The translations under genes and the position numbers were made by a program. A DNA stretch of 64,000 bases from Prorocentrum cordatum (Eukaryota > Sar > Dinophyceae > Prorocentrales > Prorocentraceae): the NCBI GenBank assembly GCA_963575745.1, contig CAUYUJ010019948.1, positions 329,918 through 393,917 of the forward strand. Direction: 5' to 3'. Under the pieces are notes generated by a model that did not search any database, was not told the DNA's origin, and saw only the letters and a program-made list of their open reading frames with translations. Position 1 is the first letter of the stretch; every line of letters begins with the position of its first letter. Shown here in pieces: positions 32,351 to 42,431 of this stretch.

Positions 32351-35300
32351 TCACGGCACCTGGGGAAGCGGACAGGAGTCGTGCGCAATCCATCGCTGGG
32401 CAAGGACGCGGGTGGAGTGGTCGTGGCCTCGGACACCTTCACGTACCAATTGTGTCATGGCGTCGTAAAGTACTGCCGTCGGCAGGGGGGTCTGGGCGTG
32501 TCGATGGTAATTGGCGCACCTGTACGTCGCGTGCACCAGGAGGGCGATGGTCGTGAGGGTCTCCTTGGTGTTGGCTAAAGGATTCACCAGAAGGAAGGAA
32601 TGGAAGTTCACGAACAGGTGCGGGTCGAGATGCAAGAACTGCGCAGCAAGCCGCTTCACCACCGGGCACCACGCGCAATGCTCAATGGCGCCTGTGCGTG
32701 GGGCACTCTGCACAGGAGGCATAGCCCGCCATGTTGCTGAAAACGACGGGCCGTCGTCCATCGATTCCACGTTGTGCTGAACACCGCCGACTGTACCCTT
32801 GGAGCCAATTCAACTGCCGAAGGTGATGGGGAGCTGCCCGGCCATGCCAATTCTCCGTGCGCTGCCGGACTGGAAACAAGCTGGCGATTTGAGCGTGGTC
32901 GGGCAGGTTGAGGTACCACCGTCGGTATTTGTGCCGGATGCGATGTTCGGCTGGCGGGGCGCGCGCCTGTAAGGGTCGAGCATGCACGGTGGCCTGGAAA
33001 CGAGCGCGGATGCGGGTCCAATCCTTCGCGGAGTAAGGAGTGGGACGCGTCGGTGTCATGGAACGGTAAAGTTCTGTAGGTGTCCCCAGGAGTGCTGTCG
33101 TATCCGACAGGGTGATGTCCAACAGTAGATGGTAGGAGTGCTGCAACCACTGATCCCACATTGCAGGTTCCTGCAGGCGGTCGACGGTGCCCAAAAGTGA
33201 TCTGAGGAAGCGGGTGCGTCGGTTGAATGTGCAACTGTAGTTTGCGTTGTTGGGGGCGTTCGGGGGAGGGTCGGCAGGGGGGGCGGGGCGCGCGCCGTCG
33301 CCCGCGAGGTGGAAGTCCAAGGGTGTGCCTCGTTTAGCGGGGTGGTCACCGCAAGCTGCGCCCCATAGTCGTACGCGTAGTTGTGCTGCTTGGGCGGCAA
33401 GCTGGAGACTTCGGAAAGCGCTAGGAAAATGGTACGACTGTTGTAGTCACCATAGGTCCTCTGGCGTGGCCCAATTACCGGGGCTGGGGGCGGCTCGTCG
33501 TAGACATTGTAATTCCACGGCGAGCGCGTCGCCCGTCGGGTCGCTGAGCTGCGCCGCGAAGGTCAACGCCGAGATCCCAAAAGCACTGTATGCGAGCGCG
33601 GAGCAATGAAGCCCCAGCAGGTGGCCTGTCCATAGAGATGCACGTTATTTGAACTTGTTCTGCGGGTCCTTCCAGAGCCGGTCGCGGCTGCCCGGCCCAA
33701 TGTGGAATCCCAGATACTTCCCTGCAGGCGCCAACTGGGCCCCTGACCAGCGCGGCACAAGCGCGTCGAGGTGGTCCGCGCCGTCGGGAGCGGGGGTGCG
33801 AATAGTGGAATGATGGCCGTCTTCTGCAGATTCATCCTCAGTCCCGAGATTGCTGCGGCGTCGTCGAAGAGGGCTGCCAGTCGGGGAGCACCCCCCCAGA
33901 GGCTCGTGGAAACTACGGCGGTGTCATCGGCGCACGCCCGTGCCAAGATGCCCGGACAGGTGGCCTGGATCTTGTCTAGTAACAGTTCCGCGCAGATGGC
34001 GTGCAGAGGGGGCAATGGGCATCCCTGCCGGGCGCCTACCGTCAGGAGGAAACCTGGAAGGGTCTGTCCCTGACTCGCTATTTGGCATCGGTTGTTGTCG
34101 CACAGGTGCTCCACAAAGTTCCGGGCCGACTCCGGCAAAACCAGATGGCGTAGCATGTCGTGCAAGTACTCCTGCGGGAGCGACGGGAATGCGGACGCGA
34201 AGTCGAAGAAGATGATGGCGCCAGAATTCGATTGGAGTGCGGTGGCCACGCTGGCAAAGTCGACGTCGAGCACGTTCTTCAATAGTTATCGGTGTCGAAG
34301 AAAGCCTTGCTGCGGTGGGCCGACCCACGCGCTGATGACCGGTTCCCAGCGCAATCGGGCCGCATTCGCAATTATTCTGTTGTCTGTGTTCACGATAGAC
34401 AAAGGACGTGTGTTGTCCGCCATGTAAACGTCTCCATGGGTTGGGTCGCAAGTCAATTTCTTCTTGCCCAAGCACTTTTTTCGTCTGCGGGTCGGGAGCG
34501 GGCCCCTTCCGGTCAAGAGCTAAACCTCGGATCCCTGTTGCCCAAACACACGAGGGTGCCCAAAATGAAATCGCGTCCGGCGGCGTCGCTGCCGTCGTTC
34601 AGCTCGCGGAGGGAGTGCTCCCCGGAGGAGCTCTGGAGAGCGTCGGCGGCTTCCCAACGGGCCCTGGGGGCGATCTGGCCGCTCCGCCGCCAAGCGATAT
34701 AAGGAATCCCGTCTGGGCCTGGCATGCTGTTGCCCGAGTGTGTCACCGCTGCCTCCACATCTGCCTCTCGCAATGCCCACTTGTCCGGAGCGATGTCTGA
34801 AGGTGGGCGGGCGTGGTGGCGACGCGGGCGCCCGCGTTGTGGTCTGGTGGGATTGGAGGTCGCCTGTCGTTGCGGGGGAGGGGCGGGTCGTTGCTGCACG
34901 TGCTCTGCAGCGTTAGCGTGGCTCGGGGCGGCGCCCGACGTCGGCGTCGGGGGTCGGGCCCGTAGGCGGTTGGAACTGCGGGGGGGATGCAATCCGGCGG
35001 GCCGAGATGTGAGGGTTGATCGGTTGTCGCGTGAAGACTCGGCTCCAATGCTCCCCCAGCTCCTTGGCGATGTCGCGGTGCGTGTGTGTGTGTGTGTGCT
35101 AGATTTCTGTCTGGGGTCTGAATAGCGCCGATGGCGGCGTTGCAGCCTGGTTGCAGGCGTCGGAGCTTCGTCAGTATATGTGTTTTGCGTTGCTGGTAGT
35201 TCCCCGAGTTGATGTCGGCCTCCTGCCGCCGTAAGGCTACAAGGTCTGTCGTGACCGCGTCGTGGACGAGGTCGATCACATGTTGTCGGACTGTCTGAAG

Positions 35301-35675
35301 CAGCGGTGAGAGACGAGCATTCGGGTCGGCGCCGGGGGCCATCGTAGCAAGGTGAGGGTAGGCAGTCAAGCAGCGATGCATCGTTGGCACGGATATGCGC
35401 TCTGCTGCACGGATGTATGCCATTGTCCAGTCTGAGTGGTCGCGTGGGTCATCGGAGGGGGCACCAAGTCCTTCTCGATGCATCTTCGTCGCCACTCTTG
35501 TCATGCACTGCATCAGAATGCTCAGTCGGCGGAGAGGGTTCTGGGGGTCGCGGTCGTCGCGCAGCTCTTCATTGTAGGCGAGTGTCAATCGACGGCGCCA
35601 GTCTTGGTGGCGGAGGGGTCCAGTGGGGAAGTTGCCACCTGCACCTGGGGTTCGGCTTTTGGAGAGGCGGGAAAA
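32351..35675 (-). pseudogene. LINE2 reverse transcriptase region
   Basis: From 35588 the frame is helical (MTLAYNEELRDDRDPQNPLR). It shifts near 34990 to a frame with MPGPDGIPYIAWRR, near 34510 to ADNTRPLSIVNTDNRIIANA (ending QQGFLRHR), and near 34290 to the catalytic frame. Motif A is AIIFFDFASAFPSLP, motif B GARQGCPLPPLH and motif C ARACADDTAVVS. The thumb and C-terminal region (33320-32351) end with a Cys/His cluster split by a shift (YASCAECPTH, then EHCAWCPVVKRLAAQF), as in LINEs with a terminal zinc knuckle. The key catalytic Asp residues are present, but at least four shifts make the copy inactive. Confidence 0.85.
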
Positions 35676-35679
35676 AGAT

Positions 35680-35849
35680 GACTACCTACCAGACCACCCC
35701 AACCCAACCCGAAGACCCGAATTTGACCCGAATTTCGGGTTGCGGGGGGGTGCGGGTTCCATGTGTTTTTTCAATGTTCCCCGACCCCCCCACACTGGAA
35801 ATGGATGGCAAATTGAAGCCTTCGGGTTGGGTTGGGGTGGTTTGGTAGG
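35680..35849. mobile_element. MITE-like element with 29-bp inverted repeats
   Basis: 35686-35714 and 35820-35848 are inverted repeats of 29 bases with one mismatch, beginning CTACCAGACCACCCC on the left arm. The approximately 105-bp interior has no coding potential. Flanks GGCGGGAAAAAGAT (35667-35680) and GGCGGTGAAAAGAT (35849-35862) match at 12 of 14 positions and may be the target duplication. It sits between the endonuclease and reverse-transcriptase regions of LINE2. Confidence 0.8.
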
Positions 35850-36573
35850 CGGTGAAAAGATAATGGGCGATGTTGCGAAAATGGCGCGTGCGGGAGCGCG
35901 GTTGCGGAGTGCTGGCGGCCCAGCTGGTCGGAACAGCGGTGGTTGGAGTAGACTCGGTCGATGCGGGAGAAGGCGGGTCTGGACTCGCAAATGGGAAGTG
36001 GTTGGAATAGCTCGTGGAAGCCGTGCCGGCGCGCGAGATGACGTTCCCAGTCGTCTGCCTTGCCTCTCCGTGGTCCGCGGCGCCCGTCCATTGGCCAGAG
36101 CGTTTGCACCACCTGCCCCCCGCTGCTGTCGCGTAATTCCAGCCCCCCATCAGGAGGGTGAGCGTGGAGCCCGCGTCGGCCACCTGGTTAGCGAGGTCCT
36201 GGATAAGTTGTTGCCGAGTTCGTCGTGGCCGGCCGGGAAACGCGCCGCGACTATGTCCAACGCGCCGCTAGGTCCACGCAGTGAAAAAACTGCTTTTCGT
36301 CCTGGAGCAATTTCCACCCAATCTTCGCCCCGTACTGGGTTGAACGAGTTGAGGAAGTGATTCGTCAGGGTGAGGCCGATGCCCGCGGTCCGTCGCGCGC
36401 GGTGGTGCGACAAAAAGTGCATGTATGTGCTGGTCGTGTGGATGCGGTCGCGCGGCCGAGTGTGCTGTGAGTTTCGCCAAGGCCGATGAAGTCATGTTTA
36501 TGTAACGAAATCCATGCGCGATGTTGCTTGTCCTGATGGGCGCGAGTGGCGGCGGCGAAGAGGGCTTGAGCAT
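35850..36573 (-). pseudogene. LINE2 APE-type endonuclease region
   Basis: Minus-strand pieces in three frames follow the endonuclease order: GIGLTLTNHFLNSF and APGRKAVFSLRGPSGALDIV (36380-36240), LLMGGWNYATAAGGRWCKRS (36150-36090, the GDFN position reading GGWN), and AFSRIDRVYSNH with the LSFH end (36000-35860). The fold is recognisable but the catalytic residues and frame are eroded. Confidence 0.65.
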
Positions 36574-38468
36574 TCCAGTAGGCGCCTCGGTAAGCCCCCC
36601 TGCGTATGGGAAGGCGGCTGGTGGGAGTGCTGGAGGGGGTGGCGTAGGGCGTAGGGGGGGAGATCGAGAAGGGCGTTGTCTGTTCGCGGTTTCGTGGGGC
36701 GTGTCGGAGTCGTGTCGGCTATTAAGGTCTGGTGTTGACGTCGTGTCCGGCTGTGCCGTTCTGGGTCTGTGCTGGGGCGGTCGGTCGGCTGGTCAACGAT
36801 TGGTGCGCCGTGTCTCGGGCTCTCGGTTGTCGGGGCGATCGGCTGGGGAGCGCCGGGTAGAGGGTCGCGCGGGGCGCGTTGGAGTCGAGGTCGTTTGGCA
36901 GGGTTTGGGAGTGTCGTCGGGTTCTCTGGGGCAGTGTAGGTTCGGTGCTGAGTCGTCCTATCCTGGCGGTCCGGGTGCGTGACCTGGCGCGTCGCCATTG
37001 GGGGGGTGGTCAACATGCGGGAGCCGATGCCGCTGGAGGTCGCGCTGGGTCGAGTGGGGGGCCCGCGGGGAGGGCCAGGGGTCGGGGCAGGCTCAGGCGA
37101 CGGCGTCAGGGGAGGTGGGGTGTAGTGCAGAGGATGGGGGATGCTGGGGTCGCGGTGAGCAGGGTGGGATGGTCGCTGGAAGTCGAACGGCGCAGGTGGA
37201 GGTGGAAAGTCGGATGCGGGCGGCTGGAGGTCGCATCGCTGGGCAGTGGGATGCTGGATATTGATTGGTGGAGGTGGAAGTAGAAACCTGGACGCAGGGA
37301 GTCCGGCATAGGAGTGTTGAGCAGTTGGACGCTGGGCGTCGACAAGTGGAGGTGCGGTTGGACAGCCAGGCGCTGGAATATCGGGTGCTGGAGTACGGAG
37401 GTCGGAGTGGTGAGCTGCTGGCCGCTGGAAGTCAATAGGTGGTGGTAGAGGTGGGAGGTCCGGCGCGTGAGGTTGGAGGTCGCGTCGCTCAGGAGCGGGG
37501 TGCTGCAAGTCGAGAGGTGGTGCAGGTAGCGGAGGTGGACATTCGGATGCTGGAAGTACGGGGTCAAGATGTCGAGCTGGTGGGCGCTGGAGGGCGACAG
37601 GAGTTGGGGGTGAATGGCCAGATGCAAAGGGGTGGACAGGAGTTGGAGGGCGACAGGAGTTGGGGCGTTGAGCTGTTGGATGCTGAAAAACGGTTGGTGG
37701 AGGTGGAGGTGGAGGTGGAGGCTGGGAAGGGTCATGCAGATGCGATGGGAGAATCGCGTGAATACAGATACGTAGCAGTGGCTGCGTCAAGTCCCGAGCG
37801 CACCGTTCACGGCCGCCTCGAGGGGGGGGCGTCGGGGACGGAGCAGCTGCGCAGGGTGGGACTGGGGGTGTCTGGGGAGCGTCGTGAAAAAGGTTCTCGA
37901 CCTCAACTAAGCACGGCGTGCCGTCGATCTCCATGCATGTGTTGTGAACGTGGTGGTAGAGTACGTTGAGATCGTCGACGGCGCTGCATTGGACCGCGAG
38001 GCGGCGAGCGTTCTCGCTGCGCCAGCGGCGTGGGAGGAGAGGGCCCCCCTCTAGCTGCATCTGCCAGGGCGCGCCGGCGAGCTCAGAGATCCGCGTCATG
38101 AGGCGGCCTGGAAGGGAGCCAGGGTGGCCAGAAGGGGAGTCGGAGACATGGGCGGCAGTGGACAGGGAGATGCAGCGTGCCTCTGACGGCGCGGCGGGTG
38201 CGGGAGATGCTTGTGCCACTGCGCGTCGCCGTGTTGTTGGGAGGGCCCGAGGCTTCGCCCGCGCGCGACCGCCCAGGATCGATGGGCGATGCCGCGCCCG
38301 CGTGATAGCGTCTAGCGATGTGCCTGCATGCTGGTCGGAGAGCTCCTGGATCCAATGCTCTGCTGACCACGCCGTCCTGATCAATGCCCGGCGCGGCGAG
38401 ACGAGCGCCGCCTCGTTCGTCCAATCCCGCATGGCTTCAACCGCTGTTGGCGAACCCATATCTACCAC
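36498..38468 (-). CDS. LINE2 proline-rich repeat protein region
   Basis: A 656-codon open frame. The first 210 residues look globular (VVDMGSPTAVEAMRDWTNEA, HHVHNTCMEIDGTPCLVEVE). The remainder is dominated by about a dozen degenerate repeats of 20-25 residues built on PPPIDFQRPTAQ and DLQPPASDFPPP, then a basic tail. Its first codons overlap the end of the preceding frame (38462-39565) in a different frame. A frameshift or overlapping ORF in the ancestral element could explain this. The role is inferred as part of ORF1, probably RNA binding or scaffolding. Confidence 0.55.
   Translation of the reverse strand: MVDMGSPTAVEAMRDWTNEAALVSPRRALIRTAWSAEHWIQELSDQHAGTSLDAITRARHRPSILGGRARAKPRALPTTRRRAVAQASPAPAAPSEARCISLSTAAHVSDSPSGHPGSLPGRLMTRISELAGAPWQMQLEGGPLLPRRWRSENARRLAVQCSAVDDLNVLYHHVHNTCMEIDGTPCLVEVENLFHDAPQTPPVPPCAAAPSPTPPPRGGRERCARDLTQPLLRICIHAILPSHLHDPSQPPPPPPPPPTVFQHPTAQRPNSCRPPTPVHPFASGHSPPTPVALQRPPARHLDPVLPASECPPPLPAPPLDLQHPAPERRDLQPHAPDLPPLPPPIDFQRPAAHHSDLRTPAPDIPAPGCPTAPPLVDAQRPTAQHSYAGLPASRFLLPPPPINIQHPTAQRCDLQPPASDFPPPPAPFDFQRPSHPAHRDPSIPHPLHYTPPPLTPSPEPAPTPGPPRGPPTRPSATSSGIGSRMLTTPPMATRQVTHPDRQDRTTQHRTYTAPENPTTLPNPAKRPRLQRAPRDPLPGAPQPIAPTTESPRHGAPIVDQPTDRPSTDPERHSRTRRQHQTLIADTTPTRPTKPRTDNALLDLPPYALRHPLQHSHQPPSHTQGGLPRRLLECSSPLRRRHSRPSGQATSRMDFVT
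37170..37720 (-). repeat. Degenerate 60-75-bp minisatellite in LINE2 ORF1
   Basis: Units carry GTGGAGGTGGAAGTC, GCTGGAGGTCG and TGCTGGAAG blocks on the plus strand, encoding the proline-rich peptide repeats on the minus strand. Confidence 0.75.
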
Positions 38469-39640
38469 CGCGTGGCCGTGCGGTCGGTAAATAGCGCGCG
38501 TCGTCCGATGAGCGCCCCGTGCAACTCGTCATGGTTCTTGAGGAGTTCTACGTAGAGGTGCAGGTCCAAGTCCGTGACGCGGATCACCTCGAAGAACCCC
38601 AAAGTACAGCCGTTGTGGCCCTTGCTGCCGAGGCTGCGCCGCGGGCCGCCCCAGCGAATCAAGCCAGGGAGAGCCAGCTTCTTGAGCGCGCCGTGGGCGC
38701 CGAGTTCCTCCGCGCCGTGGAAGTCCACGATGACTGCCGGGCCAGCGCTTTCCCCCAGCAAAGTCGGCCGCCAATTGAGTGTGACCGGAGGCGAGGTGGT
38801 GCCACCAGTCGACAGACGAAAAACCGCGATCGCTTTCACGTGGTGAAGAGGGTTAGTCTGTCCCGGGAAGACACACCTGACTGGTTGGCGTAAGTATTCC
38901 ACGCTGGATAAAATCGGTTTCCATTCCGTCTCCATTAAGCTATGTCCCCATAGGTCTTGGATTTCCGTGTGCGCGCTGCAGCCTGGGTAAACGTCGTGCG
39001 GGGCCAGCAGGCGCAGAGTGGTCGTGGCGGCCGCTGTGGCTGCAAAGGTTTTGAAAGCACGGGCAAGTCGAGCCATGGTCTCCGAATCCATCGGTGCCCA
39101 CATGTAGAGGTCCTTGCCTGTCATCTCGTGCAGGGCCTCGCGGATGGTCGCAGCGCTCCTGGTGAGAGCCTCGTACTGCTGCCGACCAGTGAGCGGCGGG
39201 AGTGCCAGAGGAAAATGTGTAAAGTCGATCTCCTGCAGATTGGATGCGCGGAGGAGGAGGGTTGTGGGTCGCGCCGCGGTGGCCGCCCGGTCGTGTAAAT
39301 ACTTGAGTAGAGGGGTGCCGGCTTCAAGTTGGCGCGGGCTCCAGGCGGTCGTCCATTTGCGCTTCTCCCGGAGGGCGAGGGGGAGGTCGTTGATGCATTG
39401 CTTGCTCGCGGCGTCGAGTCGGTCCAAGAAATCCTCGGGTTCTGCTGATTCCTGGAGTCGGCGCCCTGGGTGTTGGCACACCGACGTCAGGGTATGGGCC
39501 AATGCCACTCGTCGCATGATCATTTCCGTCGTGGGGGGCGGGCCCTCGTACTTTGGGATGCCCACCGAAGCCCATGGATCCGCGGAAGTGGGGTCGTAGG
39601 CGAGGGACCGGAGGACTGGAATAAGATGGCCATGTGCGCA
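38462..39640 (-). CDS. LINE2 ORF1 globular region
   Basis: Open from about 39640 (LRSLAYDPTSADPWASVGIP) to a stop at 38462. Balanced composition with ordinary helical and strand segments (AEPEDFLDRLDAASKQCIND, YEALTRSAATIREALHEMTG, AIAVFRLSTGGTTSPPVTLN, LGFFEVIRVTDLDLHLYVEL). No known fold was recognised. It follows the ubiquitin-tail frame after a one-base shift near 39610-39640 and precedes the proline-rich region. Position suggests a nucleic-acid-binding ORF1 protein; function not established. Confidence 0.6.
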   Translation of the reverse strand, partial: CAHGHLIPVLRSLAYDPTSADPWASVGIPKYEGPPPTTEMIMRRVALAHTLTSVCQHPGRRLQESAEPEDFLDRLDAASKQCINDLPLALREKRKWTTAWSPRQLEAGTPLLKYLHDRAATAARPTTLLLRASNLQEIDFTHFPLALPPLTGRQQYEALTRSAATIREALHEMTGKDLYMWAPMDSETMARLARAFKTFAATAAATTTLRLLAPHDVYPGCSAHTEIQDLWGHSLMETEWKPILSSVEYLRQPVRCVFPGQTNPLHHVKAIAVFRLSTGGTTSPPVTLNWRPTLLGESAGPAVIVDFHGAEELGAHGALKKLALPGLIRWGGPRRSLGSKGHNGCTLGFFEVIRVTDLDLHLYVELLKNHDELHGALIGRRALFTDRTATRW

Positions 39641-40307
39641 GGGCGTCCAAGGCGATCGTCGGTCGGTTGTCTGAAGGCTCGCGAGCGTCCGCGACTGCGC
39701 TGATGTAGTCTCCGTGCACCAAAACCTCCTGATCGATCAGTTCGGTGAGCAGCTCGTCCATGCCTCCCTCATTGTCCGGAGCGTCTGGTTGCGCAACGGG
39801 CGCGTCGGGGAAACGGTGCGCCTGCTGCGCGGCTTGAGAAGTCAGGGCAGGGAGTCCGGGAGGTGACGCATGGGGCGCTGGCGTCGCAGCCCCTCGCGGG
39901 CACGCAGTGTCCTCCTCATGTCCTGGCGTTGGTGGCGCTGGGGCCTGAAGCTGCCGTTCCTGGTGGCAAGATGGGCATCGGCCCGCGCCTGGTGCCGCCG
40001 TTCCGAAGAGCGGGCGAGCACTGTGCTGGCAAGAGCGCAATCCCGCGAGCAGAGTGTCTGGTCTACCACCGCGGAGGCGGAGCACCAGGTGCATCGTGGC
40101 GTGCGTCTGGGCGTGGTAGCCGTGCGGGGCGCGGGCGCACAGCGCATTTTGTTTCGCGATCTCCATTGGGAAGTGCGCGGGAATCAACCTGTATACAAAT
40201 ACGTCCCGGCCGAGGGCCCTCGTGGTGGTGCCCCTTCGCGGCCCTGGCCGCGCGGTGCCGTCGCGTCCTCGGCGACGAGTGTTTGTGGCCCGATCAGCCG
40301 CATTCAC
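39324..40307 (-). CDS. LINE2 first frame with ubiquitin-like tail
   Basis: A 327-codon frame, open at its 5' side with no clear ATG start. The peptide YHAQTHATMHLVLRLRGG ends at 40065. Its last nine residues are identical to the C-terminus of ubiquitin, and the Tyr and Gln upstream match as well. No other ubiquitin sequence is visible before it. After the Gly-Gly comes a Cys/His motif (CPSCHQ), a proline/alanine-rich linker and an acidic helix (GGMDELLTELIDQEVLVHGD). If expressed, the tail could be a deubiquitinase cleavage site releasing the downstream protein. This is inference. The true reading frame leaves this one near 39640. Confidence 0.6.
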   Translation of the reverse strand: MNAADRATNTRRRGRDGTARPGPRRGTTTRALGRDVFVYRLIPAHFPMEIAKQNALCARAPHGYHAQTHATMHLVLRLRGGRPDTLLAGLRSCQHSARPLFGTAAPGAGRCPSCHQERQLQAPAPPTPGHEEDTACPRGAATPAPHASPPGLPALTSQAAQQAHRFPDAPVAQPDAPDNEGGMDELLTELIDQEVLVHGDYISAVADAREPSDNRPTIALDALRTWPSYSSPPVPRLRPHFRGSMGFGGHPKVRGPAPHDGNDHATSGIGPYPDVGVPTPRAPTPGISRTRGFLGPTRRREQAMHQRPPPRPPGEAQMDDRLEPAPT

Positions 40308-40370
40308 ATCAGCTACTTCTATATGTAGTCAGTCAGGTTCTCGGTTTCTAGAGTTTCTTCGACGCATCCG

Positions 40371-42191
40371 ATGCTGGGTCGCCCGGGAACGCGAATGAGG
40401 TTCTGCGCGCGCGCACGGCTGACAGAGAGCGGGCCTTCTTCGGCATCACTTTGGAGACATCGTTTACTTGAGTGCCGCATTGGTTTTTTGAATGTCCACT
40501 TGTTACGGATGCGCTGTGAATTGTCGCCTAACGGTATCGAGGAGGGCGGCGTGCTCAAATTAGAACTCTTGAAGACACGGACGCAGCAACATCGGCTATA
40601 TGTTCTCTGTCTGTCGGAGGTCAGGTTGGACATGAAGGGCAGCCACAGGTACGAGGACGGTGTCACACTTGTCGCTCAATCTTCCGGGCCGCAGGGCGGG
40701 GTCGCCATTCTGCTGTCGCCGGAGGCGTCGTCCGCCTGGGCGGCGGCCGGCTCGCAGTCTCATGGGCATGCCAGTGATCGCATTCTGCAGTGCTCGTTGC
40801 AGCTGGGTGGAAAGGAGGGCCGCTTCTCCATCTTCTCGGTGCACGGGCCCACCTGCAAGGCCACCGACGAGGAGCTTGACGTGTTCTGGGAGGCACTGCG
40901 GGCTGCGACCGCCAAGGCGCGTGGCATCTATTTCGTCTTCGGTGACTTCAACAGCCGCGTCGGGAGCGCAGCGGGACCAGATGATGTCCTCGGCCTTCAC
41001 GGTTTGGGCCGGTGCAATGCCACCGGCGAGCGCATGCTGAATTTCTGCAGGGCCCGAGGCCTTCGGATCATGAGTACCTTTTTCGCCATCCGCGGTCGCG
41101 CAAGGCATCTTGGTATCATCCGCGATTTCGCACAGCAGGCCTGATCGATTTTGCATTGGCTCGGACGTGTGACGCCGACATCTTCACCAACGTGCGCACG
41201 TACCCGGGTGTAGAGGTTGAGTCAGACCACGTGCTTGGAGTGGCCACGTTGCGCCAGAAGCCGCGGCGGCACTTGACCCATTCTGGGGCTGCTCCTGTGC
41301 CCGAGGCGCCGCGGCCTCTGCCTGTTCTGGAGGTGCGCAAGCATGCGACAAGTGCCGGCGACGCTTTCCGAGCCGCGGCCGTGTCGGCACTTCAGCGTGC
41401 AGACCTCCAGCCCGGGCAGCTGGCCGCCGCTCTGCGGCAGGTGGGGGCGGGCACTCTCGGGGAGCAGCCGAAGCGCCGGGTGCCTGACTGGCGGGTCGTG
41501 AACCGAGAGGCTTTCAAGGCGCTGGCCAAGGCGAGGCAGGAGGCTCACGCCCGCACGCGGCCCAGCGGCGACCCGAGGCACGCTCTAGCCTTCAAGCGCC
41601 TCTGCCGTGGCACCAGGGCCACCGCGCGGAGGATGGTGAACGACTGGTGGGCTTCTATGGCGCAAGACGTGTCAGACGCAGCTGATCGTCATGACTACGC
41701 TGTCGTTTTCGCTGGCGTTCGCGACATGCCCAGGCAGCTGGGCGCTCTCCCTCGTGCTCCAGTGGCGCACCGTGTCAAAGGCACGCTGCGGCATCTCGCT
41801 GACATGGCGTCGCATTTCGAGCAGGTGCTGAACATACAGAGGCCCCTTCGCAGCGAGGCTGTGGAAGCCGGTCTCGCGCTGTTGCAGCCTTTGGACCAAG
41901 GCCGGGTCGATTTCTCTGCGCCTGGATATGATCGAGTGCTGAAAGCCATCAAGCAGCTGAAGGGGCGCAAGGCTGCTGGGCCAGACGGCGTCCCCGCGGA
42001 GCTCTACAAGCAGCCGGGCGTCGTCGAGGAGGCGGCTCGGATCTTGACCCCTTGGGTGCGGCGCTGGTGGACAGGAGACCTGACGGGCCGACCAGAGGAC
42101 TGGAGGGACTCGCACATGGTGGCTTTGTACAAGGGCGCCGGGGACATCAGCGACCTGGACAACTGGCGCGGCATCTGTTTGCTGCAGATCC
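40371..42191 (+). pseudogene. LINE3 endonuclease and N-terminal RT
   Basis: The APE-type endonuclease begins RIGFLNVHLLRMRC (about 40480), with LSEVRLDMKGSHRYEDG, GGVAILLS, YFVFGDFNSRVG and, after a one-base shift near 41090, TAGLIDFALARTC and EVESDHVLGV. The catalytic Asn, Glu, GDFN, D and SDH positions are all present. A linker of about 170 residues leads to the fingers of the reverse transcriptase (GRKAAGPDGVPAELYKQPGV, HMVALYKGAGDISDLDNWRG). The frame is cut at LLQIL by the copia LTR. Confidence 0.85.
42187..42191. other. Copia target-site duplication, left
   Basis: GATCC, repeated at 48087-48091. The uninterrupted LINE4 copy has a single GATCC at the matching site. Confidence 0.95.
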
Positions 42192-42322
42192 TGTAGCGAT
42201 ATTGATGCTGTTTCCCTTCAACATCAGAGCCAAAGGACCTGCGGTGCTTGCTCTCTCCATGCCGTGCCATGTTATCTCCTGCAGAGGGGGGTCTCCGACC
42301 CCAGCAAATACAATCTCCAACA
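42192..42322 (-). repeat. Copia 3' LTR
   Basis: 131 bp, TG...CA. It differs from the right LTR at 42220 (A versus G) and 42272 (T versus C). Unusually short for an LTR. Confidence 0.95.
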
Positions 42323-42333
42323 CGCCCCCTTGG
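42323..42333 (-). other. Copia polypurine tract
   Basis: Minus strand reads CCAAGGGGGCG immediately before the 3' LTR, the usual place and composition for plus-strand priming. Confidence 0.7.
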
Positions 42334-42390
42334 AAGCTCGGCGCACACTCCGAGTCGAGCTTTCAACCGACTCCCGAAAACTTTGTCTGG

Positions 42391-42431
42391 CTGGGGCGTC
42401 CCCCAGGATGACAGGCTGGGGCGTCCCCCAG
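42391..42431. repeat. Paired hairpins in copia 3' UTR
   Basis: CTGGGGCGTCCCCCAG occurs at 42391-42406 and 42416-42431, 25 bp apart. Each copy can fold into a short stem. Confidence 0.8.

Larger units (their letters stand above)
32351..40307 (-). mobile_element. LINE2: long non-LTR retrotransposon
   Basis: An approximately 8-kb minus-strand element. Order from 5' (right): a frame with ubiquitin-like tail, a globular ORF1 region, a proline-rich repeat region, APE endonuclease, a MITE insertion, reverse transcriptase, and a C-terminal Cys/His region. All parts are frame-disrupted. The right end abuts LINE3 head-to-head near 40310-40370. A second copy of its 5' portion lies at 49005-49470. Confidence 0.8.

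Noticed and set aside
35686-35848. Telomere-like GGGTTGGGTTGGGG
   Set aside because: It is the arm of a short inverted-repeat element and is not repeated in tandem as a telomere.
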